From contig JANJXV010000029.1 in the NCBI GenBank assembly GCA_024803745.1, forward strand, positions 23,539,530-23,603,529: a stretch of DNA of 64,000 nt, read 5' to 3'. Positions 21,691 to 33,605 of the stretch are shown here, piece after piece. The notes below the pieces were generated by a model that saw only the letters and a program-made list of their open reading frames with translations, was not told where the DNA came from and ran no database searches. The position numbers and the translations under genes are program-made. Source of the DNA: Megascapheus bottae. Lineage: Eukaryota > Chordata > Mammalia > Rodentia > Geomyidae. Position 1 is the first letter of the stretch. Each line of letters starts with the position of its first letter.

Positions 21691-21771
21691 TGGTTACAAT
21701 TTTTTTGGTTCTAAAATAATACATCATCTGGCTCTATTTACATTGAATCCTAATGGCAAAATATCTCTCAC

Positions 21772-22262
21772 AAAGTAGCTTCTTAGCTTTCTATCACTTT
21801 AGGTCAGTTACACTTACACTATCTTTTTCCTTCATTACTATATTAATCTTGCACTTGTATACTACTCTTTTCTCACCTCCCCTCTTGTCTTTCATACTAT
21901 TTTTCTATCTCTGGTCCTCTGTTCATCCTTCAGCTTTTATAATGCATGGATCTACAGTTGATGGTTATTGAGCAATACTGTATATTTAGTTGTTCAATTA
22001 TACTCTAGGTCCAGAGTGATTTAAATATCACAGACATTGGATTGTTGGTTTTTTTTTAATCATAAAACGGTGATCAGTGGTGGTGTTAGATGTGTCTCTA
22101 AGTGCACAAAAAGAGAGAGAGTGATAATACAAGTCTAAAATTGTGAACTTCTATTGTCTGGCAAGCTAAAGAGCACAATGTTGTTATATCTGAAAGCTTG
22201 TAATCTTGTGCAGTATTGGTCTTGCTCCCATTTTCAAATGGGCAGAACAAGAAACTCAAGAA
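21772..22262 (+). promoter_or_regulatory. L1 5' UTR, 3'-proximal part
   Basis: About 490 bp upstream of ORF1, closely matching the reverse complement of the L1 at 51530-52020. Shared phrases include CTCCCCTCTTGTCTTTCATA and GCATGGATCTACAGTTGATG. The distal, GC-rich part with the probable promoter start is missing here. Confidence 0.75.
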
Positions 22263-23414
22263 ATGGCAAATCAAGGAATAGCATTTCCCACCCAATATAA
22301 ACAGGCAATGGAGCAGTCAATGGCAAAACTAGAGGAGAGTCGTCTAAATGCTACACAAATGCAATTGGTAAACATGATTAATGAAAAGTTTGAAATCATA
22401 CAGAAAGAGATATGTGAACAAGAGGAAGCCATAAATAAATGAGAGGAATACATAAATAAGGAGATATGTGAACATAAGAAAGCCATAAAGGAGGCCATAA
22501 AAAAGGATTTATGTGAACATGAGGAAACTAGACAAAGAAAAATGGATGAATTCATGGAATCCACAATGAAAAGCTGACAAAACTCCAACAAATGTCCAAT
22601 GAGAGTAAAGTTGCTGCGCTAAAGGACTTCAAAGAGAACATTCAAATGGAAATCAAAGAGTTAAATAAGTCCATACACGATCTAAAGCAAGAGATGCAAG
22701 GCATCAAAAATGACCATTGGGAAGGAAAGAAGATGAAGAACAAAGTGGAAAGCATTGATAGCAGTTTAGACAACACAGAAGAGAGAACCTCTGGGGTCAA
22801 AGATAATCTACTTGTTATAGAGAAAGAACAGAAAGTGAGTCAAACCAAATCGAGGAACTTTAAGAGAATACTTCAGGAGGTCCAAGGTAAAATTAGGAAG
22901 CCTAATTTAAGGGGAATTGGTATTGAGGTGGGCCTGGAGAAAGAGACCAATGGTATTAGAAATATACTTCAGGAATATACTTCAGGGAATCATCTCACTC
23001 AGAGAACTTCCCAAATATCTAGAAGGGCAGGCCCATCCAGATACAAGAAGCTTTTAGAACACCAAACAGACCTGACCAGAAAAGGACATCACACCACCAC
23101 ATTATAATCCCTACAGGATCAATAGAGACCAAAGAAAGGATCCTAAAATCAGCCAGGGAGAAAAGAACAATCACCTGCAAAGGAAAATCAATCAGAATAA
23201 CCACAGATTTCTCAGCACAGACATGCAAGCAAGAAGAGATTGGAAGGATATATGTCATGCCCTTGAGACAAATAACTACCAACCAAGAATACTGTACCCA
23301 GCTAAGCTCTCATTCATAATTGAGGTAAAAATAAAAACTTCTATTCCAAGGAAACTTGCAAAATTACATCAACCAAATAAAATTCACAAAGATGTTCTAC
23401 ACATTGAAAAATAA
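22263..23414 (+). pseudogene. L1 ORF1 pseudogene
   Basis: ORF1 encodes the RNA-binding chaperone of the L1 ribonucleoprotein. The chosen start reads MANQGIAFPTQ, and the second L1 begins almost the same way. The N-terminal half is a lysine/glutamate-rich coiled coil (readable at 22263-22442 and 22592 onward, for example LNKSIHDLKQEMQ). The RNA-recognition and C-terminal domains follow, broken by frameshifts. The end is readable at 23223-23414 (MQARRDWKDICHALETNNYQ, then PRILYPAKLSFI). There is an in-frame TGA at 22440-22442, and a one-base loss near 22570 relative to the other copy. Not functional. Confidence 0.88.
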
Positions 23415-23514
23415 CACAAACGTGGTTCGGACAAAGAAATGACATCCAAAACTCATACCAGCTAATTTCCACAAGAACTGTCAAGCCACAGGCCCTAAAG
23501 AAAGCTTTGAAAAA

Positions 23515-25393
23515 ATGGTAGGAACTACTAAATATTTTTCAATCCTAATCCTCAATATCAATGGACTTAACTATAGACTATCTATTTGGATCAAAAAGCA
23601 AGATCCATCATTCTGTTGTCTTCAAGAGACACATCTTGCCCCCCCCAAAACAAACATTTTTTGAAAGTGACAGGTTGGAATAAAGTTTATCAACCCAGAA
23701 GACCCATAAACAAACTGGAGTTGCCATCTTCATATCAGATAAAATAGACTTCAAACTAAAATTAGTGAAAAAAAGAAAAGAAGGTTATTACATACTAATA
23801 AAGGGATCTCTCCTCCAGGAGGATATAACCATCCTAAATATCTACACACCTAATCCCAGAGCACAGAACTTCATCAAGCAAACTTTACTTTCACTGAAAC
23901 CACACGTAGATCGAAACACAGTGATCGTTGGTGATTTTAACACACCACTCTCACATCCGGACAGATCAAACAGGCAAAAGCTCAACAGAGAAACCTCAGA
24001 ATTGAACAACAGTATAGACCAAAGAGATCTAACAGACATCTTCAGATTATTTCACACAACAACAACACAATATATGTTTTTTTGAGCAGCACATGGAACA
24101 TTTTCCAAAATAATTGCATTGTAGGGCGTGAAGCAAACATGTGCAGATTCAGAAACACTGAAATTATTCCCTGCATTCTCTCAGACCACAAGGGCATCAA
24201 AGGGGAACTGAACACCAATCTCCACCAATGACAACTCTGTAACTCATGCAGAGTTACAACACATTGTTGCATCACCAATGGGTCATCAAGGAGATCAGAA
24301 CAGAAATTTAACAGTTTATGAAATTTAACAAAAAGGAGCACACAAAATACCAGCTCCTTTGGGACACAGCAAAGGCAGTACTCAGAGGGAAACATACAGC
24401 TCTGAATGCTTACATTAACAAATTGGAAAAATCACAAACCAACAATTTAATGTCGTGCCTTAAACTCTTGGAAAAAGAGCAACAAACCAACCCCAATCCC
24501 AGTAGAAGGAAGAAAATTATTAAAATCAAAGCAGAATTAACTGACTTGGAGTCCAAAAAAACTATAGAAAGAATCAACAAAACAAGGAGTTGGTTCTTTG
24601 AAAAAACTAACAAAATTGGCAGAGCCTTAGCAAATCTTACCAAAAACAGAAGGGAGCACACAGATGAGAATGGTAATATGACAACAGAAATTACCAAGAT
24701 CCAGAACATCATGAGGAAATACTTTTCAAACCTTTATGCCAACAAATTTGAGCATCTAGAAGAAATGGATGAATTTCTAGCCAATATTAACATAACCACA
24801 TTGAACCAAGAAGACCTAATCCAACTAAACAGACCTATTTCAAGCACTGAAATAGAAATGGCAATAAGAGACCTCCTATCCAAGAAAACCCCAGGGCCAG
24901 ATGGATTCAAAGCTGAATTCTGTAAGGTCTTCAAAGCAGAGCTCATACCAATATTCCTCAAGCTCTTCAACAAAATTGAAAATGAAGGCTCTTTTCCAAA
25001 CTCATCTACAAAGCCACCGTAACCCTCATCCCAAAACCAGAGTCTCATCAGAGAAAGAGAAATATAGACTCATTTCTTTGATGAATATTAATGCAAAACT
25101 TCTCAACAAAATACTGGCCAACTGTCTTCAGCAACTCATCAAAAAAAATACACTATGATCAACAGGATTCATCACAGGGATGCCAATGGCTATCTAAAAT
25201 TCAATGCAATACCTATCAATATTCCAATGTCATTCTTTAAAGGAATAGAAGAGCCAATCCAAAATTTCATATGGAATAATAAAAGACCCCGTAAAGCAAA
25301 AATAATTCTCATCAGAAAGAACAGCGCAGGAGGAATTTCAATACCAAACTTTAGACTCTATTACAGAGCTATAGTGACTAAAACAGTTTTGTA
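23515..25393 (+). pseudogene. L1 ORF2 pseudogene (endonuclease and start of reverse transcriptase)
   Basis: ORF2 encodes an AP-type endonuclease and a reverse transcriptase. Visible endonuclease motifs are LQETHL (about 23618), GDFNT (about 23930) and LSDHKG (about 24180). A long readable linker follows at 24318-25022 and reaches PGPDGFKAEF at the reverse-transcriptase N-terminus. The catalytic core is deleted at about 25180, and only a short later piece (to 25393) follows. Stops at about 23745 and 24083, plus frameshifts, interrupt the frame. Non-functional. Confidence 0.88.
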
Positions 25394-25560
25394 GATCTTT
25401 TCTCAGCCAGGGATATTGCAAATTTGGCTATTGTTTTAAAAATAATGAAAGGAATACTATCCTTTTCATGGTTTTGTTTTTCATTACTAAAAAAGTAAAA
25501 CATCAGGGTCAAGTGTGTCTAATACTTGTAAAGAGCTTCTCTGGAAGTAAAATATAGCAA

Positions 25561-25577
25561 TGAACAAGGATTTTTTT
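25561..25577 (+). repeat. Target-site duplication, left copy
   Basis: TGAACAAGGATTTTTTT is repeated exactly at 25956-25972, flanking the antisense L1 tail between them. Confidence 0.9.
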
Positions 25578-25955
25578 GATAGATCTATCAGCTCTGTCTC
25601 ATTTTTTTAAAATAATTTTCCATATATTTTTATTGTAGTTAATAGAAGGGTTACATTGTATTCACCAGATAGAAGGTGCATTACTTCCCCATTTCCCTCC
25701 CCCCACCCCTGCTTCTCATCTTGTTTCCCCTCCTTCCCTAGCCAATTTCAAACAACCAAATACCCATATATAGAATATTTCAGATAACAAAGTGAAATAC
25801 TGTTACAATATGATATAATCAAGGGACAGCAAGAGAGATGAGAGATAACATAGTACATTAAGGGAAACAATCACTCAATTTATAACTTTTATTTCTATAT
25901 CCTGGAGGTCCTTTCATTTAGTGTCATATTATATGGACTTATGTGTCTAGATTTT
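25578..25955 (-). mobile_element. L1 3' end, antisense, with possible 3' transduction
   Basis: On the minus strand it reads L1 3' UTR (antisense GGTGCATTACTTCCCCATTT, CCTCCCCCCACCCCTGC), ATTAAC...CAATAAAAATATATG, then an A-rich run (25602-25615). It continues for 24 nt of non-L1 sequence (25578-25601) before the target duplication. Confidence 0.9.
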
Positions 25956-26115
25956 TGAACAAGGATTTTTTTATATCCAATATTTAAGCAAAACACTACA
26001 GGATGGCGTCACCCTTGAAATGTCCATGCATAGATGGTGAAAAGAGGAGAGTGGCGGAAAGAGGAGAGTGGTCCAGCAAGCATTCCAAACAAGATGGCAT
26101 TTATAAAACCATTGA

Positions 26116-26345
<230 letters not shown>

Positions 26346-27834
26346 GCTCAGAGAAGCTGAATATATATCAGACACTGGAACTGAAAACCCTTGAGTAGCC
26401 ATAACTTGATTTCTATTCCTTATTCTTTGTAACCCCAATTATAACACTCCTCAAGCATTTCTATTGGGTCTAACTGGAATCTGAACAATATATTCCATTT
26501 TCCCATATTTAATGGCTTGAACTAAAACAATTTCTTTAGAGAATACTATCCATATCTATATACCCAACCATTGCTCTCCCCAGGAATTTTCCTTAACCTC
26601 AAACTTTTTGATATGAGAGTCCAACCAAGACATTGCAACATCATCATGTATTTGATTAAAATGCAGCCTCTTTATAGCTTATTTCCAGTAAGATAAAATA
26701 TTCAGTGGCATGATTTCTAGACAATAAATTTTCTACAGTATGACTTATCGCTGGCTCATCAGCCACAAAGGCTGAATAATAATCAATGTTAACATCCATA
26801 TTTCTAAAAATGAAGACGCTGGTGTTTCCAATCTTAATTCTTAGTCTGACAATGGTTAAAAAGAAGCTAATATCCCACATTTTATAGTGCCATCAATATT
26901 GCAAATAAATGCAGAACACAATGAAAATATTTATGTGTGGTACTATACGGAAAGAAGTAGTTAGGAAAAATATGGTAAAGTCTAAGTAACCTTGACAAAT
27001 TAGGCTCTATTGAAATACTTCCTAAGCCTTGCCCAGAAACATCAATAATTCCCAGAGCCTAGCACCAAGTACAAATGAAGAACATTCATTATTAATCCTA
27101 CCCTCCTTTGTTAGCTAGAGTATTATTGCTTCATAATTAAACTCATTGTGAACCACTTTCTGTAACTCCCATTTGCCATTACCTGCAAGTTATGAAATAT
27201 CTAATTTATCTGTATGCAATTAGCCGTAGTCAGAAAGAGCTTGTTTGTAAATAGCCCATGAACCATTTGAAACAGTCATCGTCAGATCAAATATGGCAAG
27301 TCAATATTCAAAGAATTAATGTCACCTAAAAGCCCTTCATATGGGCCAATCCATCTATTAGTAAAATACATAGCTATATAACAAGTGCTCTTTATCTAAG
27401 GGTAGAAATTATTAACAAATAACTACATTAATGAAAAACTACATTTCATTTTTGAAGTTAAGGAAACATAGTTTACTCTTTAGGGAAGAAAGAACATGGA
27501 GAGCTATAACAGGAATCAATGAACTTGGAGTTTGTCCTAAATCCCTTTCATTAAAATCAAAGAATTCTGTTTAGCTGAGTCAACTGGAAAAAAATAGAAG
27601 GACAAGAATAGTTTGACCTGACTGATGTCTAAAAAGGATGTTGATTTGTTCCGTTTTAAAATAAATTTTAGCTGCTGGTCTTATTTCCTTAGTTTGTAAC
27701 AGTTAATATAACAAATTTTCTTACCCTTCAACCTGCTATTTGAAAGAATCCAAAATGAAGTTTATTATCTTTAATGAAACAGATGAGGGGAGAGGTAAGC
27801 AGCAGAAAAATTTTTTAAAAATTAAAAAAAACTG
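26346..27834. other. 1.5 kb repeat-free DNA
   Basis: No SINE, L1 or gene recognised. The part at about 27100-27340 carries several AT-rich homeodomain-like words (TTCATAATTAAACTC, TGCAATTAGC). I cannot judge their conservation. Confidence 0.4.
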
Positions 27835-27887
27835 AGAGGCCCCAGCTGTTCATGAGATCTGAAGATCATGGTTCAAAACTACTTTGC
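27835..27887 (+). mobile_element. 7SL-Geo SINE, part 1 (split by L1)
   Basis: A partial 7SL arm (GAGATCTGAAGATCATGGTT) ends at about 27887, where an L1 tail intervenes. The Geo arm resumes at 28570. Confidence 0.7.
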
Positions 27888-28567
27888 ATATCCACTAGCA
27901 CAACGATGTTCATTGCAGCACTATTTACCATAGCAAATATATTGAACCAACCCAGATGCCCCTCAGTTGATGAGTGGATCAACCAGATGTGGAATTATAC
28001 ACAATGGAATTCTATGCTGATGTCAGAAAGAACGACATCTCCCCATTTGTAAGGAAATGGAAAGACTTAGAAAAAATCATATTAAGTGAAGTAAGCCAGA
28101 CTCAAAGGAACATAGGCTCAATGGTTTCCCTCATTTGTCATAATCAATAGAAATCTTGGGCTTTCCTTGCAGTGATTTACAATAGAACAAAACCTAGATA
28201 CATACGGCCATATAGAATAATGCTAAATGAAAGGACCCTCCAGGATAGAGAAACAAAAGCCATATAATGAGTGATAATTGTCCTTAATGTACTATGTTAT
28301 CTCCCATCTCTTTTGCTGTCCCTTTGTTATCTCATATTGTTACAGTATTTCACCTGATTAGCTGATATAATGTGTACATTCATATTTGGTTATTTGAAGT
28401 TGGATAGGGAAGAGAGGAAAACAAGATGGGGGAGGCAGTGGGGGGAGGGAAACAGGGACCAAGACATGAGAAAGGGTATTAATGTATGTGAAGTAATGCA
28501 CCTTCTCTCTAGTGAATATAATGTAACCCTTCTATTAATTACAATAAAAATATATGAAAAAAATACT
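27888..28567 (+). mobile_element. L1 3' end inserted in a SINE
   Basis: Begins in the ORF2 C-terminal region (ATCCACTAGCACAACGATGT, AACCAACCCAGATGCCCCTC), passes AAGCCAGACTCAAAGGAACA, and ends CCCTTCTATTAATTACAATA plus A-tail. Flanking words ACTACTTTG and AATACTTGG are a plausible decayed target duplication. Confidence 0.92.
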
Positions 28568-28569
28568 TG

Positions 28570-28682
28570 GAAAATCTTAGCTCCGATTAAGCACCAAAAA
28601 GCCAGAAGTAAGCATGTGGTTCAAGGGTCAGCCTTGAGCATAAAAGCTAAGCAAGAGAATGAAGCCTTGAGTTCAAGCCCCA
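28570..28682 (+). mobile_element. 7SL-Geo SINE, part 2
   Basis: The linker (TTAGCTCCGATTAAGCACC) and Geo arm (CCAGAAGTAAGCATGTGGTT, GAGTTCAAGCCCCAGTACAC) complete the SINE begun at 27835. Confidence 0.82.
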
Positions 28683-28688
28683 GTACAC

Positions 28689-28742
<54 letters not shown>
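28683..28742. repeat. (CA)n microsatellite
   Basis: About 29 CA units with one CACG variant, grown from the tail of the preceding SINE. Confidence 0.97.
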
Positions 28743-28743
<1 letters not shown>

Positions 28744-30214
28744 TGTGGCAGAACAGAGGGATAGAATGGAAAAGAACAGGGGAGAATGCAATGCAAAACC
28801 TATACTGCAATATATATACTGCGATATATAAAAATAGGTTGGAAACAGATAAGAGTTGAGCAAGTCAGAAAGACGTGTGGTATGACACATGCGCTTGTCC
28901 TTCAACAATCCATAAGATGAATAGGGAGGCAGTCTTTGTTTTTAGAAATAGCAAAGAAAATTTCAGCTCACTTCCCCTAAGTTAAATCCCAAATTGGTCT
29001 GTCTTTGGGGATCAGTGTTTGTGACCAGGATATATCCCATATAAAACCATAGCCCAGACCAGACCAAGTAAGGTGGAACCAGTTTTTTCAAATCAAACCC
29101 CGTACTCCAAATCGTTGTACTCCACGATCTCATGAAGAGAAATTAGTGTACTAGATGTGCCAAATAAAAATTATTGCCCAAAATTCTTTAAGAAGGAATG
29201 TTATTACTGCTGCCTAGGCAAATAGCTGCATATTTGTAGCTATATATATGTATATATATATGCAAAGAGGATATATATTCAAGACAGAAACACTGTGAAC
29301 TCAAATGTTGGCCAGATGTTTTCATAATCAGTAAGAATTTAAGTCTTAAGGGAACATGGAAAAGAAATGGAGAAATATTTTTATTTCACTAAAATAGTAC
29401 TGAAAGCAAAAATTCCTTGATCAAATGGAATCTGGCCCTTAAAGTTATTGTCAATTTGGAAGATACTAAGCATTGGCATAGGAGGTGACAGAAATAGTAT
29501 TACTACTCCTTTTCTTCTCCCTTTACAGGCACAAAGACGGGATATTGTCTGCAGAGAACTTGGAAATAATAGAAGCAATCTTAAAGAAAATCTTATTTTT
29601 TTCTGTATTACCACTCTGCATTGAAAATTCTAAGAAGTAGTCATCGTCATAATTTAGAGCAAACCCACCTTTATATAGTATCTCTTGTAAGAAATGTCCC
29701 TACTTCAAATGAGAAAGCTAAAATTGGACTTTGGTGAACACCATGTGAGATCTCTGTTCACCAATTTAGTGAAGAGATGTCTTTCCCCATTAATTTCAGG
29801 CAATCCTTCAATTGAGGAAAATACTGAGACAGTCCATTTCATAATGCAAAACCTAAATTAAAAAAGTGTGACATTCTGTGGTGATTATTCCACTAAGTGT
29901 TTTTTACTATCTCTTTTTGGGATATGATATAGGAAGCAAATAAGACTCTCTCACAAAAGGATCATTGCAGAACTGCAACCAATGCAATGAATTGCTAGTA
30001 AGGGAAGGAAGAAATGCATTCCAAGATCTGTGGTGTCAGATGTCTGCTTTTAAAGTTTCTTATTCAGCTTTAGAGTTAGCTATTAGGAGATACAGGGGTG
30101 AATCTAGAATAGGCCAACTTGTAAGAGGTATCTCTGTATTAATCAGGAAATCAATATCAATCAAACAGTTTCTAAAATCTGTATCCCTTTGAACTTGTCA
30201 CCGATGAAAGTGAA
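28743..30214. other. Mostly unique DNA, no gene seen
   Basis: Contains a short TATATA-rich patch at about 29236-29270. No other repeat or coding signal was recognised. Confidence 0.4.
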
Positions 30215-30365
30215 TTATGCAACTTGTGGGTAGAGATGGGAGGAAAGGAATAGGAGAGAATGAGGGAACAGATGACACTGTATGTAAAGTAATATACTTA
30301 TGACCTGATGTATGCAAATATAACCCCACTGTATATCAGTCAGCTCTAAAATAACATTATAGTAA
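30215..30365 (+). mobile_element. Possible old L1 3' end
   Basis: The order GGTAGAGATGGGAGG, AAAGTAATATACTTATGACC, ATATAACCCCACTGTATATC follows the 3' UTR of the other L1 copies (GGGAGGG, AAGTAATGCACC, TGTAACCC), but with heavy divergence. Confidence 0.4.
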
Positions 30366-30712
30366 ATTTCAAAAATATGCAGTTTCTTACTTCATTCTAA
30401 AGGAAAACTTGTAATCAAAATACTGAAGAACAATATTAGCATTCTTTGAAGAATCAAATAAGCAATATTTGTCCACATAAAACTATAAAAGCAGTGGGTC
30501 AAAAGCATCAGGACAGCAGAGGAGCATACCAAGGTGTTAAATGATGACTAGTAGAAAAAAAAACCCAAAGATATCTTTGTGACAGATGTTTAGAAACAAG
30601 AGTAATGAACAAGGGGAAGATCTGAGACTAGGAGTCTTAAATAAATATAAAGAGAGACTAGGGAAGATAATTAGGAAGCAATGAACAGAACCTACAGCAC
30701 ACACAATGCTTT

Positions 30713-30725
30713 AAAAGTTCAGTTA
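30713..30725 (+). repeat. Target-site copy 1 of 3
   Basis: AAAAGTTCAGTTA. Related copies lie at 30918-30932 and 31337-31351, bracketing two SINEs that used the same site. Confidence 0.9.
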
Positions 30726-30917
30726 TGGGCCAAGATTTTAACCTAGTGGTAGAGTGCTTGCCTAGCATGCACAAAGACCGGGGTTCGATTCCTCGGTACC
30801 ACATACATAGAAAAAAAGCTGGAAGTGGTGCTGAAGCTCAAGTGGTAGAGGTCTAGCCTTGAGAAAGTCCAATGACAGTGCTCAGGCCCTGAACTCAAGC
30901 CGAGACTAGCAAAAAAA
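30726..30917 (+). mobile_element. IDL-Geo SINE (second insertion at a reused site)
   Basis: GGGGTTCGATTCCTCGGTAC (B box) and GAAGCTCAAGTGGTAGAGG are intact, with an A-tail at 30910-30920. It inserted into the left target duplication of the adjoining 7SL-Geo SINE. Confidence 0.94.
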
Positions 30918-30932
30918 AAAAGTTCAGCTAAT

Positions 30933-31336
30933 CACCAGGACTGGAAGTTCAACCTTGTAATCTTAGCTGTTCAGTAGGCTGAAATCTAGTAACTGAGACT
31001 CATGGCCAGCCCAGGCAGAAAAGTAAATAAGATTTTTATCATGAAAAGAAAGAATGAGACAGGGTGAGATGTGGGATGAGAGGGAAGGAGGAAAGGAGGG
31101 AAGGAAGGAGGGAAGAAGGGTAAAGGGAAGGAGGGACTAAGGGAAAAGGGAAGGAGGGATGGTAGAAAGGAAGGAGGAGGGAGGGAGGGAGGGAAGGAAG
31201 GAAAAAGAAAGTGAAGGCATTGCTCAGGTCTTAGAATATTAGCTTTGAGGGGTGGGGCCAGGGATGAGGGCGGTGAAGCCCAGGGACAACATTCAGGACT
31301 TGGGTTCAAGCCTCAGGACCATAACAACAAAAACAG
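30933..31336 (+). mobile_element. 7SL-Geo SINE with internal purine expansion
   Basis: The 7SL arm (CCTTGTAATCTTAGCTGTTC, GGCCAGCCCAGGCAG) ends near 31020. The Geo arm resumes near 31210 (GCATTGCTCAGGTCTTAGAA, GGGTTCAAGCCTCAGGACCA). Between them lies a 180-bp G/A tract. The element is flanked by AAAAGTTCAGCTAAT on both sides (30918-30932, 31337-31351). Confidence 0.85.
31031..31210. repeat. (GGGA)n/(GGAA)n purine tract inside a SINE
   Basis: Imperfect GGAAGGAGGGA units on the plus strand. The minus-strand open frame rich in serine, proline and phenylalanine is an artefact of this tract. Confidence 0.95.
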
Positions 31337-31351
31337 AAAAGTTCAGCTAAT

Positions 31352-31752
31352 TCTCATCATCAGTCTGTTGTTGTCCTGTGTGCAAAAGTTGCTAAATCCA
31401 CTATTTTTCTAAGAGCATTTCAGATTTTAAGTCTACATAAAAAAAACAACTCATTTTAGTGGGGGTTTAGCACCCACTCATTTGCTTATCACAATTGCTC
31501 ATCCCATGCCTTGGGGATTTTCAGAATTTCCCCAGATATATGACAGGCATCTGCCAGGCCATGGAGACCAAGATTTTCAATCACAAAGGTACAATGATCC
31601 ATTGAAGAGAGTTTATAAAAACATTCAAATTATAACCATAACATAAGACAATCCATGCTAAGCACCACCAGAAAATTGTAAGAAATGCTCAAGAAGGCTT
31701 CCATGAGTTCCTTGAACTTGTTGGTAAAATTGTCAATAGGAGAGATCATGAA
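31352..31752. other. Unique DNA, no feature seen
   Basis: No repeat or gene recognised. Confidence 0.4.
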
Positions 31753-31845
31753 GTGAGAAAAGAAAGAAAAGATGGGGGGGAAGGAAGGAAGGAAGGACGG
31801 ACGGACGGAAGGAAGGAAGGGGAGAAAAGAAAAGAAAAGAAAGGT
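31753..31845. repeat. Purine-rich simple repeat
   Basis: GGAA units with a GGAC triplet-variant block (GGACGGACGGACGG) followed by GAAAA units. The 81-codon open frame over it is an artefact. Confidence 0.95.
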
Positions 31846-32789
31846 AGAAAAATTACCTTAGGAAATACATTTAAAGTTTATTTAATACAGTATGTGGAAG
31901 AACTGCAACCATGCAAATTCATTGGTGAAGAAAGTATAAGAATTAAGGAGAAAATAAGCGTGGAAGACATGAGAGGACCAGTTGAGTCATTTGTATAATG
32001 CCCAATAATGGAAGTAGAACCCTTAAAGAATTCTAAAGTTTAGAAAATATAAGTTCATCCATTTATTAGGCACCTAAATTTTCCAGAAATATTATCAATA
32101 ATGAAAATGTATTAAAAACAAGTTTTCCAAAATATGTTGGCATTTTCTGTGAAACTTTAAGCACTGAGAGAAAGTTGTGATTAATGTAAATAACCTTACC
32201 TGCAATGAATTATGGCCATGGGGTATCAGCTACACACCAAACAAAAAAGTTGAGAATTTTTTTACTAAGCAAAGGAGAAAAAATAGACCCTTAAATCTAA
32301 GGGGGAAAAATATTGCTCTAGGGCTACTGGGCATATTTGTCACAAACACTAAGCATTTATGAACCCCAACTGCCTACCATTGCTTTTCAGAGTCCCTAAC
32401 GTCCTGTGATTTTTCCTACATTGCAACATATGTAAGCTGCTTAAATCAGTATCTGCCATTACTTCCACTTCAAACTGGAGGCTATTTAGCAGATGGCAAA
32501 AACCATCTTGTTCTCTAAGTATATTCAGCATAAGGTGCTCATATGTTGTCTTGGACTAGGCCAAGCTGACATTGTGCTAGGAAGAAAATTATGATGGTGA
32601 ATCAGAACTCCAACCTCTTAAGCCACAGCTCGCTTTTTGTCTTGCACGAATGCTAAATGCACAATCATATCGACTTACTTGCCACTAATCTAGCCTCAGG
32701 AAAACTGGAAGTCAATTAATTGCCATTCAACTCTCATTAAATTGTAGTATGGATAATTCTGAATCTTCTGATCACTCTAGAACTTCAAT
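31846..32789. other. Unique DNA, no feature seen
   Basis: No repeat family or supported coding frame. Open frames are 60-61 codons. Confidence 0.4.
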
Positions 32790-33605
32790 CAGCCTTCTTT
32801 ATTTTATAATAACCTTAAGTAATTGTACAATGGGGTTTCCATTAAAATGTCAGTTTATGCATACAATGTATCTCGGTCAATGTTACTTCTTTCTTCATCC
32901 TCCCCCATCTCTCCCAAACCCATTCCTCCCCTCAATTTACCTAGTTCTTCCATCACGTATATATTGAATATTATGATTGCATTTGTCTACCCTTCCTCTC
33001 TCCAGTTGCCTGACCCCTCCCCCACCCCAATCTGTACATGACTTGTTCCAGCTTCCTAGTACTAATTTTGTTAAACTATAAATTACTAGCTCAAAAGAAC
33101 CTACAGCATTGAAGGCTCTCTCTGCATATGTCATACTTTATTTAATCATGTACATACCTACATGATATGCTTACATATTCACTTACAATTTAGATCTAAC
33201 TTCTACATATGAGAGAAAATACACATTGTCTCCCAAACCTGCATTACTTCACTTAACATAATTTTCCCAGGCCCATTGATTTACATATAAATAACATAAT
33301 ATTATATTCCCAATGAATGAGTCATATCTATATTACATTTAAATATATAACACTTTCATTTGTCCATTGTAGGTCATCTAGGCTTTTCCCACAATTTGGT
33401 GAATAGGAAGAAATGAAAATGGTTGTGCAAGTGTCTTTGCTGTGTCCTGACTTATAATCTTCAAGATAATTGCCCCAGTGATATTGCTGAACCCATAGAG
33501 TATTTACTTCAATGTTTAGTTTCACGAGGAATCTCTAAACTGCCTTCCACAGTGTTTGTAGTGGTTGATATTCCCACAAATAGTGTATTTGACTTCTAAC
33601 AGTTG
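32790..33605 (-). mobile_element. Old L1 3' UTR and ORF2 end, antisense
   Basis: Aligns with the old L1 at 11481-12975: AAGTAATTGTACAATGGGGT, CATACAATGTATCTCGGTC, TCTACATATGAGAGAAAATA, then GGTTGTGCAAGTGTCTTTGC and TTTCACGAGGAATCTCTAAA from ORF2. Diverged and truncated. Same subfamily as the relic at 56215. Confidence 0.78.

Larger units (their letters stand above)
21772..25393 (+). mobile_element. L1 copy with 5' UTR, ORF1 and partial ORF2, internally deleted
   Basis: Sense-strand L1 running from partway through the 5' UTR (TTTCTATCACTTTAGGTCAG) through ORF1 and ORF2. Two large losses are visible. About 1 kb or more of the reverse-transcriptase core is missing, with the join near 25180 between CACAGGGATGCC and TGGCTATCTAAAATTCAATG. 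Everything after GTGACTAAAACAGTTTTGTA (25393) is gone, including the ORF2 C-terminus, 3' UTR and A-tail. The matching 5' UTR occurs reversed at 51530-53205. Confidence 0.93.

Noticed and set aside
24318..25022. 234-codon open frame as a host gene
   Set aside because: It is the ORF2 linker and start of the reverse transcriptase of an L1 (PGPDGF motif), repeated almost identically at 49516-48995.
28621..28908. Minus-strand frame of valine/cysteine repeats
   Set aside because: Translation of the (CA)n microsatellite and SINE.
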